A stretch of DNA of 5,072 bases from Mobilitalea sp. (lineage in GTDB: Bacteria; Bacillota_A; Clostridia; Lachnospirales; Lachnospiraceae). The notes beneath the pieces were generated by a model, which was given only the letters and a program-made list of their open reading frames with translations, searched no databases and had not been told where the DNA came from. The first letter of the stretch is position 1. The number at the start of each line of letters is the position of its first letter. Position numbers and translations under genes: made by a program. The DNA is taken from positions 1-5,072 of the forward strand of contig JARKQP010000787.1 of the NCBI GenBank assembly GCA_029974875.1, given 5' to 3'. Below are positions 1-5,072 of the stretch, piece by piece.

Positions 1-669
1 GAGCTGAGTAATGCTCACAGAGGGCTCATACGCAATTCAAAAAGAGTATCAAACCCGGGCTGTCATGCAACGGGCTATATAATGGCGGTTAATCCTTTAA
101 TAAAAGAGGGCATACTGCCCAAGGATTATCCCGTATCCTGCACTTCACTTACAGGATACAGCGGCGGCGGAAAGAAGCTCATAGAAAAGTATGAGAATCC
201 GGGACCGAATTCTACATGCTTAAACAGCCCCAAGCACTATGCTCTGAAGCTAAACCATAAGCATTTGCCGGAAATGCAGGAAATAACCGGCCTGGAATAT
301 TCTCCTATATTTACGCCGGTGGTATCAAACTTCTATAAGGGTATGGCAGTATCAATACCTCTGACGACCAGGCTCCTTAATAAAAGAGTTTCACCGCTGG
401 ACGTAAGAAACTTGCTGGCTGAATACTATTCAGGTGAATATTTTGTGAGAGTGATGCCTTTTGAAGATAACAGTAATCTTGACGATGGCTTCCTGAACGC
501 GGAAGCATGCAATGATACCAACAGGATAGATATATTTGTTTTCGGCCACAATGATCAAGTTTTACTGGTATCCAGATTTGACAATCTGGGTAAAGGAGCT
601 TCAGGAGCTGCCATACAGAATATGAATATCATGCTGGGACTTGATGAGAACATAGGTCTTACGGTTTAG
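1..669 (+). CDS. argC: N-acetyl-gamma-glutamyl-phosphate reductase, type 2 (5'-truncated)
   Basis: This enzyme reduces N-acetylglutamyl phosphate to N-acetylglutamate 5-semialdehyde with NADPH, the third step of arginine synthesis in the cytoplasm. The frame is open from base 1, so the methionine at position 82 is internal and the gene starts outside the window. The visible 222 residues contain the active-site motif SNPGCHATG, with the catalytic cysteine at codon 61-63. They continue with GYSGGGK (visible residues about 52-58), HKHLPEM (about 86-92; one of these histidines is the expected catalytic base) and the C-terminal DNLGKGASGAAIQN signature. GYSGGGK and the compact C-terminus fit the shorter 'type 2' ArgC family of roughly 310 residues rather than the E. 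coli-like form, so about 90 N-terminal residues (the NADP-binding part) are probably missing. A terminator hairpin follows 12 bases after the TAG stop, so no gene follows it in an operon. The family call is firm; the subtype comes from remembered motifs. Confidence 0.95.
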   Translation, partial: ELSNAHRGLIRNSKRVSNPGCHATGYIMAVNPLIKEGILPKDYPVSCTSLTGYSGGGKKLIEKYENPGPNSTCLNSPKHYALKLNHKHLPEMQEITGLEYSPIFTPVVSNFYKGMAVSIPLTTRLLNKRVSPLDVRNLLAEYYSGEYFVRVMPFEDNSNLDDGFLNAEACNDTNRIDIFVFGHNDQVLLVSRFDNLGKGASGAAIQNMNIMLGLDENIGLTV

Positions 670-681
670 TTAAACTGCAAT

Positions 682-717
682 AAAAGGGATGGCGCACCAC
701 AGTGTACTATCCCTTTT
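682..717. terminator. Bidirectional intrinsic terminator between argC and the MMPL gene
   Basis: A perfect 9-bp outer stem (AAAAGGGAT at 682-690 pairs with ATCCCTTTT at 709-717) encloses an inner stem of six pairs and one mismatch around a CACA loop. Both outer arms end in four A/T pairs, so the RNA ends in a U run whichever strand is transcribed. The hairpin starts 12 bases after the argC stop and lies 37 bases beyond the stop of the convergent exporter gene. It is therefore well placed to end both transcripts. The U tract is short (four, then G or A on either side), so efficiency is uncertain. Confidence 0.85.
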
Positions 718-754
718 GTATCATTTGAGAGGCTCTGAAATGAGACGCATATTA

Positions 755-3700
755 TCATCTCGCATCATTATCCCCGGCTACTATTCTGACCTTCCTTCCC
801 GGCCACCAGTTGAGCTCGCCCACTTTCACAGCTATAGCAGGAACCATCAGGCATCTTATGATGAAGGTATCTATGAGCAGCCCTACGACTGCTGCAAAAC
901 CTACCTCCACAAGAGGCCTTACGGGTGAAACAAGCATTGCACGGAAGGTACCTGCCATGATTAAGCCGCAAGACGTTATTATTCCCCCGGTACCGGCGAG
1001 CCCTCGTACATTGCCTCCCTTGATGTCTCCCGGTTTGTACTCCTCCTTTACCCTTGACATCAGGAATATGTTGTAATCCACCCCCAGCGCAACAAGTACG
1101 CAGAAGGCGAAAAACGGCACCGCCCAATTCAGCCCTTCATAACCGAGAAGACCCTGGAACACTGCCCGGGTAATGCCCATGGTGGTGGCATAGCTTATCA
1201 ATATTGTCAAAATAAGATACATGGGGGCAATAATGCTTCTCAGGAGCAGGGCTAATACAATAAATATGCCCAGCAGAACAAATACCATTACTTTCACAAA
1301 ATCCTGGGCCGTCACACTCCTGACCTCACTTAGTACGGATGTAGCGCCTCCTATGTAAAATTCACTTTTCTCAAGAGGAGTCCCCTTGACTGTAAACGAC
1401 ACGGCATCCCGGATTTGGTCCACCCTGTCCAAAGCTTCATTGGAATATGGAGATATCTTAAGCACCACATCAAGGGTCACTCCATTGCTTGCAGGCGATA
1501 TATAGTTTCCCATAGCCTTGCGGAGCTCGGGGTACTTTTCCAAAGTCCCTTCGGGAATGAAAAAACCTTCTGCCAGCATATTTTTCTTATCGGAATATTC
1601 ACCTGTGACATTTTGCACACTTCCTATACCTGTCTTCATCTTATTAAGTGCATCCTGGCCCGATGCCGCGCCGGAAGCTATTTTTATCAGATTTGAGGAG
1701 GCTGTTTTCAAACTTTCACCGGCTTTGGCCTGACCCTGTGCCATGGCGTCAAGTCCTTTTTGTATCTGCCCCAATGCCGCCCCAGAGTTCTTTATTCCGC
1801 CATCTATATCTTGGAGACCTTTTTTGGTAGACACTATGCCATTTGCAGATGCAGAAATTCCTCCCTGTATTTGCGTAAGATTACTGCTCAAGGAATCCAG
1901 GTTTTCTGCAGTACCTTTAATTGTTCCATAGGCTGCTTGAAAATCCTTGCTTGCAGCCAGATCAGGATTGTTTTTCATCATCTGCTCAAGCTGCTCCACC
2001 GTTCCTTTCAATGCGGCATGAATATCATCCAACCCTGATTTCGACTTGCCTAGGCCCCCTGCAAGAGTAGTAAGGCTCCCTCCTATGCGCTCCAAGCCGT
2101 CAGCGGCTGACACAGTGCCTGTAGAAAGCTGCCCAAGCCCTGTGCGTGCCTGACTCACTCCATTCCTCGTCTGTACTGAAGCCTCCGCCAGCTTCTTTAA
2201 TTCTTCACTGCCTTTGTCTACCCCTGCCGCGATTTGCTCCATGCCCTTTTGCATCTCGCCAAGACCTGCCACCACAGGATCAAAGCCCTCCTGCACCTTG
2301 CCCAGCCCTTCCGAAAGCAGACTGATTTGTTTTGATATGGTGGTCTCGGTAATCTTCTCACCTATAGGCCTTGTTGCGGTTCTCACCTCTGCCACATCGT
2401 CAACCTTCACAATATTATCCGCTATCCGGTCCAGCAGCTGCAAAGAGTCATTTGTCCAGGCATCGCCCTCCCACTTCATTACCAGCTTCAAGGGAAGAAT
2501 AGCCCCCTGGTCAAAGTGCTTTTTCATCACATTGAAGCCCTTTACGGAATCGGTTGAGGCTGGAAGCTCACTCAGTTGATCATATGACATGGTGATCCAA
2601 TTTGTGGCTATTAAAAAAGGAACAAACACTGCAAGGCTTATCAGAATAAACCTTATAGGCTTCGCTACAACCGTATTTGCAACCCTCTCCCAAAATCTGC
2701 TCCCCGCTCTTGAGACTTTTCCTGACCTTGAAGGGTGTGCAGGCCAAAAAATCATTTCGCCAAAAATTGCAATAAAAGCCGGTATCAAGCTCAGCACTGC
2801 CAGGATGGTTATAGCTACTCCTATAGCAACGCTTGGTCCTGTGGTATTAAACAATCCGAATTTGGCAAATATCATAAAGGAGAAGCCGACTATAACAGTA
2901 CCTCCGCTTGAAATTACAGCTTTAGCCGTATGGGGCATAGTGTCCTTTAGTGCCTCGCTTACACTTTTCCCCGCTGAGATTTCCTCCTTAAACCTGGATA
3001 TTATCAGCAGACAGTAATCGGTACCTGCACCGAACAACACTGCAATGAGAAAGGTATCTGTAAAGGAGGAAACCTTCATACCCAGCTCCGTAAATGCAGC
3101 TATGAGGCCCCTTGAAATCACATATGAGATTCCAATGGTGGCCAGGGGCAATACAGGAGCTACGGGTGAGCGGTAAATCAGAATTAGAATGAAGGCTACG
3201 AGGAATATAGTTATTTTAACGGTAAGATCCATGCTTTCGTTTACACTTTCATGCTCCTCCTGGCTCATGGAGGCATCACCTGTCACATATACCTCCAGCC
3301 CCTTTGGCAAAGCAGCCCGCCCCTGGATTTTTTCTCCCTCACCATTAATATCATTTCTTATTTTAATTACCGATTTATTTGTAGCGTCTGTGTATCCCGG
3401 TGTTGAAAGACTGGCGATGATAAGCGCCGCTTCGTTTTCTCCGCTTATCATTTCCTCTGCAAACTCTTTTTTGGAAAAAGGCGAAAGCACCTCCGTAATC
3501 ATTAGCTCTGATTTATTTAAATTCAGATATTCTTCAAGCTTGACGGCATATTCTTTATCCGCTTCCTCAATTCCACCCTTTCTTTTAATGGCAAGGACAA
3601 CGGTGCTGCGTCCTCCCTTATCCGGAAAAAGCTCTCTTACCAGCTTATCTGCTTTAACGGCATCGGCATTTCCCGGCAAAAAGCTTGCCTGGTCATTTTT

Positions 3701-3811
3701 TGCCACATCCGCAAGTGAAGGAGCCGTAAAGAAAACCACAGCTGCCACCATCAGCCAGAAGACGATTACAAGCCATTTATATCTTATTATGTATTCAGTT
3801 ACTCTTCTCAT
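755..3811 (-). CDS. MMPL/RND-superfamily transporter with coiled-coil extracytoplasmic insert
   Basis: Predicted proton-driven exporter of the cytoplasmic membrane, 1018 residues, similar in kind to MmpL proteins and Bacillus YdgH/YdfJ; the substrate cannot be read from sequence. It is a tandem duplication of six helices. TM1 is at about 12-30, an outer domain at 31-196 and TM2-6 at about 197-356; TM7 is at about 386-406, a second outer domain at 407-837 and TM8-12 at about 838-990. Both halves keep the Asp-Tyr pair of the MmpL proton relay: GTDY (D265, Y266) in TM4 and GVDYN (D912, Y913) in TM10, each followed by an SRxKEE-like segment. Within the second outer domain, residues about 502-735 form two arms of glycine-marked heptads, giving a protein longer than plain YdfJ-type members. 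The ATG is the only usable start: an in-frame TGA lies eight codons upstream with no ATG, GTG or TTG between. AAGGAA at 3821-3826 can serve as ribosome-binding site. It overlaps the repressor gene by 17 bp, so the two are probably co-transcribed and coupled. Confidence 0.93.
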   Translation of the reverse strand: MRRVTEYIIRYKWLVIVFWLMVAAVVFFTAPSLADVAKNDQASFLPGNADAVKADKLVRELFPDKGGRSTVVLAIKRKGGIEEADKEYAVKLEEYLNLNKSELMITEVLSPFSKKEFAEEMISGENEAALIIASLSTPGYTDATNKSVIKIRNDINGEGEKIQGRAALPKGLEVYVTGDASMSQEEHESVNESMDLTVKITIFLVAFILILIYRSPVAPVLPLATIGISYVISRGLIAAFTELGMKVSSFTDTFLIAVLFGAGTDYCLLIISRFKEEISAGKSVSEALKDTMPHTAKAVISSGGTVIVGFSFMIFAKFGLFNTTGPSVAIGVAITILAVLSLIPAFIAIFGEMIFWPAHPSRSGKVSRAGSRFWERVANTVVAKPIRFILISLAVFVPFLIATNWITMSYDQLSELPASTDSVKGFNVMKKHFDQGAILPLKLVMKWEGDAWTNDSLQLLDRIADNIVKVDDVAEVRTATRPIGEKITETTISKQISLLSEGLGKVQEGFDPVVAGLGEMQKGMEQIAAGVDKGSEELKKLAEASVQTRNGVSQARTGLGQLSTGTVSAADGLERIGGSLTTLAGGLGKSKSGLDDIHAALKGTVEQLEQMMKNNPDLAASKDFQAAYGTIKGTAENLDSLSSNLTQIQGGISASANGIVSTKKGLQDIDGGIKNSGAALGQIQKGLDAMAQGQAKAGESLKTASSNLIKIASGAASGQDALNKMKTGIGSVQNVTGEYSDKKNMLAEGFFIPEGTLEKYPELRKAMGNYISPASNGVTLDVVLKISPYSNEALDRVDQIRDAVSFTVKGTPLEKSEFYIGGATSVLSEVRSVTAQDFVKVMVFVLLGIFIVLALLLRSIIAPMYLILTILISYATTMGITRAVFQGLLGYEGLNWAVPFFAFCVLVALGVDYNIFLMSRVKEEYKPGDIKGGNVRGLAGTGGIITSCGLIMAGTFRAMLVSPVRPLVEVGFAAVVGLLIDTFIIRCLMVPAIAVKVGELNWWPGRKVRIVAGDNDAR
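1607..2308 (-). other. Glycine-heptad coiled-coil hairpin region of the MMPL protein
   Basis: In residues 502-599, glycine recurs every seven residues in one unbroken register: positions 502, 509, 516, 523, 530, 551, 558, 565, 572, 586 and 593, which is 11 of 14 heptads. The residue after it is mostly L, M, V or F, and a second hydrophobic residue often falls four positions after the glycine. A second arm (about 651-730) has glycine at 651, 658, 665, 672, 686, 693, 714 and 728, 8 of 12 heptads, in a register shifted by two. About 50 residues rich in N, D and K join the arms. This suggests an antiparallel coiled-coil hairpin projecting from the membrane, as in MmpL coiled-coil domains and YhgE/Pip-type proteins. 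The periodicity is seen; the fold is inferred. Confidence 0.75.
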
Positions 3812-4502
3812 CTTCCTTAATTCCTTCCATCATAGACTCATAGTCCTGCTTTAATATAGAATCTATATAGCTTTTCACTTCCATATCGTCAAATTTCATC
3901 TTGAGAGCCTGCATGCTGTAGACAACAAGGGGATAGGAAGACTCTACCAGGGTTGCACCCTGTTCCCTCTGGAGCCAATCTATGATCAAAGTATACACCG
4001 CCCCCATGAATGCAATGGCCGCAACCTGCACATCAGGAACACTTATTATCCCCTTTTCCGACATCACATGAAATATGTCTTCTAATATTTTGCAGTATCT
4101 CCTGTTGTTTGCAGCTCTCTTCTCTTCAAACCTGGCATTTAAGCCCACTGCCTCAATAAGCATTATCCTTGCAAGCTCCCTGGAATTTTGAAAATACCAG
4201 AGGGCCAAGGTGATTGCCTTGCACACACTCCTTGAAGTGTCGTCCTGATCTCCGTTAACGGCATCCTCTATGACACTTAGAAATATATCGTTCATTTCAT
4301 CATATAAGGTCTCAAAGAGTTCTTCCTTATTGCTGAAATAAAAGTAAAAAGACCCTACGGAAATTCCGGCCTCATCAACCACATCCTTAACTGTAGTACC
4401 ATGATATCCGCGGGCTGCAAATACCCTTGCAGCAGTATCAAGTATAAGCCTTCTTTTGGCATCCTTCCTCTCCTGTACGTGCTTTGGCGTTTTATAAACC
4501 AT
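3795..4502 (-). CDS. TetR/AcrR-family transcriptional repressor
   Basis: Predicted dimeric, ligand-responsive DNA-binding repressor of 235 residues. The N-terminus shows the TetR_N domain at about residues 16-64: RRLILDTAARVFAARGYHGT, then the helix-turn-helix TVKDVVDEAGISVGSFYFYF, then NKEELF. The remainder is helical with several hydrophobic stretches (about 93-120 and 155-178), as expected for the ligand and dimer domain, and it ends in a charged tail. I place the start at the ATG at 4500-4502, which has GGTGGAG (4507-4513) four bases upstream. The TTG six codons earlier (4518-4520) has no ribosome-binding site and would add residues outside the domain. Its stop lies within the exporter gene (17-bp overlap), so it likely regulates that exporter and itself. 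A sigma-A promoter and an overlapping inverted repeat lie just upstream. The ligand is unknown; no close named homologue is recognised. Confidence 0.93.
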   Translation of the reverse strand: MVYKTPKHVQERKDAKRRLILDTAARVFAARGYHGTTVKDVVDEAGISVGSFYFYFSNKEELFETLYDEMNDIFLSVIEDAVNGDQDDTSRSVCKAITLALWYFQNSRELARIMLIEAVGLNARFEEKRAANNRRYCKILEDIFHVMSEKGIISVPDVQVAAIAFMGAVYTLIIDWLQREQGATLVESSYPLVVYSMQALKMKFDDMEVKSYIDSILKQDYESMMEGIKEDEKSN

Positions 4503-4578
4503 AAAGCTCCACCCTTTCAAGCATAAAATGACGTATCATTCTATACTTGATTATACGATTTATCTTTTTTAAAAGCAA
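4492..4578 (-). CDS. Possible 28-codon leader peptide overlapping the repressor start
   Basis: A small frame starts at TTG (4576-4578), eight bases after AGGAGGAG (4587-4594), the strongest ribosome-binding site on this strand in the region. It encodes a basic, hydrophobic peptide beginning MLLKKINRIIKYR and ending LERVELYGL. Its TAA (4492-4494) lies inside the repressor gene, giving an 11-bp overlap in another frame that would allow translational coupling. Against it, the start codon coincides with the -35 box of the predicted repressor promoter. Transcripts from that promoter would therefore lack both the site and the start, so a more upstream promoter would be needed. A TATAAT on the minus strand (4640-4645) exists but has no convincing -35. 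I recognise no homologue, and it may be chance. Confidence 0.2.
   Translation of the reverse strand: MLLKKINRIIKYRMIRHFMLERVELYGL
4507..4514 (-). promoter_or_regulatory. Ribosome-binding site deciding the repressor start
   Basis: On the minus strand GGGTGGAG lies four bases before the ATG at 4502. The spacing is slightly short, but the match to the 16S rRNA tail is good. The alternative TTG at 4520 lies upstream of this site and has no purine-rich site of its own, so the ATG is preferred. Confidence 0.7.
4532..4557. promoter_or_regulatory. Candidate TetR-family operator
   Basis: CGTATCAT (4532-4539) and ATTATACG (4550-4557) are inverted copies matching at 7 of 8 positions around a 10-base spacer, 26 bp in all. 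The repeat covers the -10 box and the predicted start of transcription of the repressor gene, the usual place for autoregulation by TetR proteins. A second, overlapping inverted repeat, AATGA-CGTA-TCATT (4527-4540), shares its left arm. The arms are seen; binding by the adjacent repressor is inferred. Confidence 0.55.
4550..4578 (-). promoter_or_regulatory. Sigma-A promoter of the repressor-exporter operon
   Basis: Read on the minus strand, TTGCTT (4573-4578) and a perfect TATAAT (4550-4555) are separated by exactly 17 bases, with an A-rich spacer. Transcription would begin near 4543, about 40 bases before the repressor ATG. The -10 box lies inside the inverted repeat at 4532-4557, which suits repression by occlusion of RNA polymerase. 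Confidence 0.75.
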
Positions 4579-4620
4579 GAAAATTTCTCCTCCTAAATGC
4601 ACCTGTAATAGAATAGTAAT

Positions 4621-4649
4621 TTGACAGCGATATCCGTATATTATATGTT
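4621..4649 (+). promoter_or_regulatory. Sigma-A promoter of the metallophosphoesterase gene
   Basis: A consensus -35 TTGACA (4621-4626) is followed after 17 bases by TATGTT (4644-4649), a 4 of 6 match to the -10 consensus. Transcription would begin near 4656, leaving a leader of about 54 bases before the ATG. It is back-to-back with the repressor promoter; the two -35 boxes are 42 bases apart. The spacer holds CGTATATT (4635-4642), which resembles the operator half-site. Confidence 0.65.
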
Positions 4650-4695
4650 AATTGTTAGAGAAAATACGAAATGGAGACCCTTCCGCAAAAAAATT

Positions 4696-4700
4696 GGAGG
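4696..4700 (+). promoter_or_regulatory. Ribosome-binding site of the metallophosphoesterase gene
   Basis: GGAGG lies nine bases before the ATG at 4710. It decides between that ATG and an in-frame ATG at 4671, which has no comparable site. Confidence 0.75.
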
Positions 4701-4709
4701 CAGGCCAGT

Positions 4710-5072
4710 ATGCGCATACGTTTAAAGAAAATATCCCTTTGTCTTATAGTTATCGGACTTATATTGTTCATATATGCATTTATCGAGCCCTACCTGATAC
4801 AGACCAAGAAAATGGATTTGGTAAATCCTGATATTCCCGACTCATTTAAAGAGCTGAAAATCGTTTTTGTATCGGATATACACCATTCGAAGGTTTATTC
4901 CATAAAAAGAGTACAGTCATTAGTAGAAAGAATAAATAAGCTTAAGCCCGATATCATACTCCTTGGCGGTGACTACGTGAACAAGAGTCCTTCCTACATC
5001 GAGCCCTGCTTTAAAGAACTGGGAAAACTGAAAGCTACCATCGGCAAATATGGCGTTCTGGGAAATCATGAC
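4710..5072 (+). CDS. Membrane-anchored calcineurin-like metallophosphoesterase (3'-truncated)
   Basis: Predicted two-metal phosphoesterase of the YkuE/YaeI type; 121 residues are visible and the frame runs off the right edge. A short basic N-terminus (MRIRLKK) precedes one hydrophobic helix (about residues 8-25), then IEPYL and a linker, so the catalytic domain should be held on the outer face of the membrane. Three metal-binding motifs appear in order: SDIHH (D56, H58), GGD (D88) and GNHD (N119, H120, D121) at the very end. The C-terminal histidine motifs lie beyond the window. Family members act on phosphate esters or lipid-linked pyrophosphates; the substrate here is unknown. There is no twin-arginine signal, unlike Bacillus YkuE. 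The ATG at 4710 has a good GGAGG site. The gene is divergent from the repressor and may share its control region. Confidence 0.9.
   Translation, partial: MRIRLKKISLCLIVIGLILFIYAFIEPYLIQTKKMDLVNPDIPDSFKELKIVFVSDIHHSKVYSIKRVQSLVERINKLKPDIILLGGDYVNKSPSYIEPCFKELGKLKATIGKYGVLGNHD

Noticed and set aside
1600..2310. DNA repeat array or CRISPR-like repeats
   Set aside because: The periodicity is at the protein level (21-base spacing from heptads) with divergent codons; there are no conserved repeat and spacer units.
689..3017. Several open frames of 60-142 codons on the + strand and one of 119 codons on the minus strand
   Set aside because: All are shadows of the exporter gene in other frames, lack family motifs and show no convincing ribosome-binding sites.
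3189..3854. 221-codon open frame on the + strand
   Set aside because: It lies wholly antisense to the exporter's N-terminal half and the end of the repressor. Its translation is Ser/Leu-rich low-information sequence with no domain, and the minus-strand frame has clear MMPL motifs.
4518..4520. TTG as an earlier start for the repressor (241 residues)
   Set aside because: There is no ribosome-binding site before it, whereas the ATG at 4502 has GGTGGAG.
4640..4645. TATAAT on the minus strand as a second promoter for the repressor
   Set aside because: No acceptable -35 box lies 16-18 bases upstream; the hexamer falls in a near-palindromic AT-rich stretch around the opposite promoter's -10 region. 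It is kept only as a possibility for the leader peptide.
4671..4709. In-frame ATG 13 codons before the chosen phosphoesterase start
   Set aside because: It lacks a good ribosome-binding site and would put the GGAGG inside the coding sequence; the ATG at 4710 gives a normal basic N-terminus before the membrane helix.

Overview
The window reads like a piece of a Firmicutes chromosome, most likely from the Clostridia. The pointers are moderate-to-low G+C, frequent ATA and AGA codons, purine-rich Shine-Dalgarno sites (GGAGG, GGTGGAG), near-consensus sigma-A promoters and a Firmicutes-style TetR plus MMPL exporter pair. The genus cannot be named from the sequence alone. No mobile element, CRISPR array, rRNA or tRNA was seen.

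Layout from left to right. Positions 1-669 (+) are the 3' part of argC, the arginine-biosynthesis reductase, of the shorter 'type 2' kind; it is cut by the left edge. Positions 670-754 hold a strong hairpin with A- and T-rich flanks that can terminate transcription from both sides. Positions 755-3811 (-) encode a 1018-residue MMPL/RND-superfamily exporter with 12 predicted membrane helices and a long glycine-heptad coiled-coil insert. Positions 3795-4502 (-) encode a TetR-family repressor whose 3' end overlaps the exporter start by 17 bp. Positions 4503-4709 are a divergent intergenic region with a promoter for each direction and an inverted repeat over the repressor's -10 box. Positions 4710-5072 (+) are the 5' part of a membrane-anchored calcineurin-like metallophosphoesterase, cut by the right edge.

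How the genes fit together. The repressor and exporter look like one two-gene operon read leftwards from the promoter at 4550-4578. The simplest model is that the repressor binds the inverted repeat at 4532-4557, keeps the operon low, and releases it when it binds a small, probably hydrophobic, ligand that the exporter then removes. This model is inference. CGTAT/ATACG pentamers also occur in and around the phosphoesterase promoter, so that gene may share the control. argC appears unrelated and simply converges on the operon.

The genes are of known families and I see no new multi-gene system. The points most worth a second look are the CGTAT-type operator cluster, a possible 28-codon leader peptide with a strong ribosome-binding site upstream of the repressor, and the unusually regular glycine heptads in the exporter.
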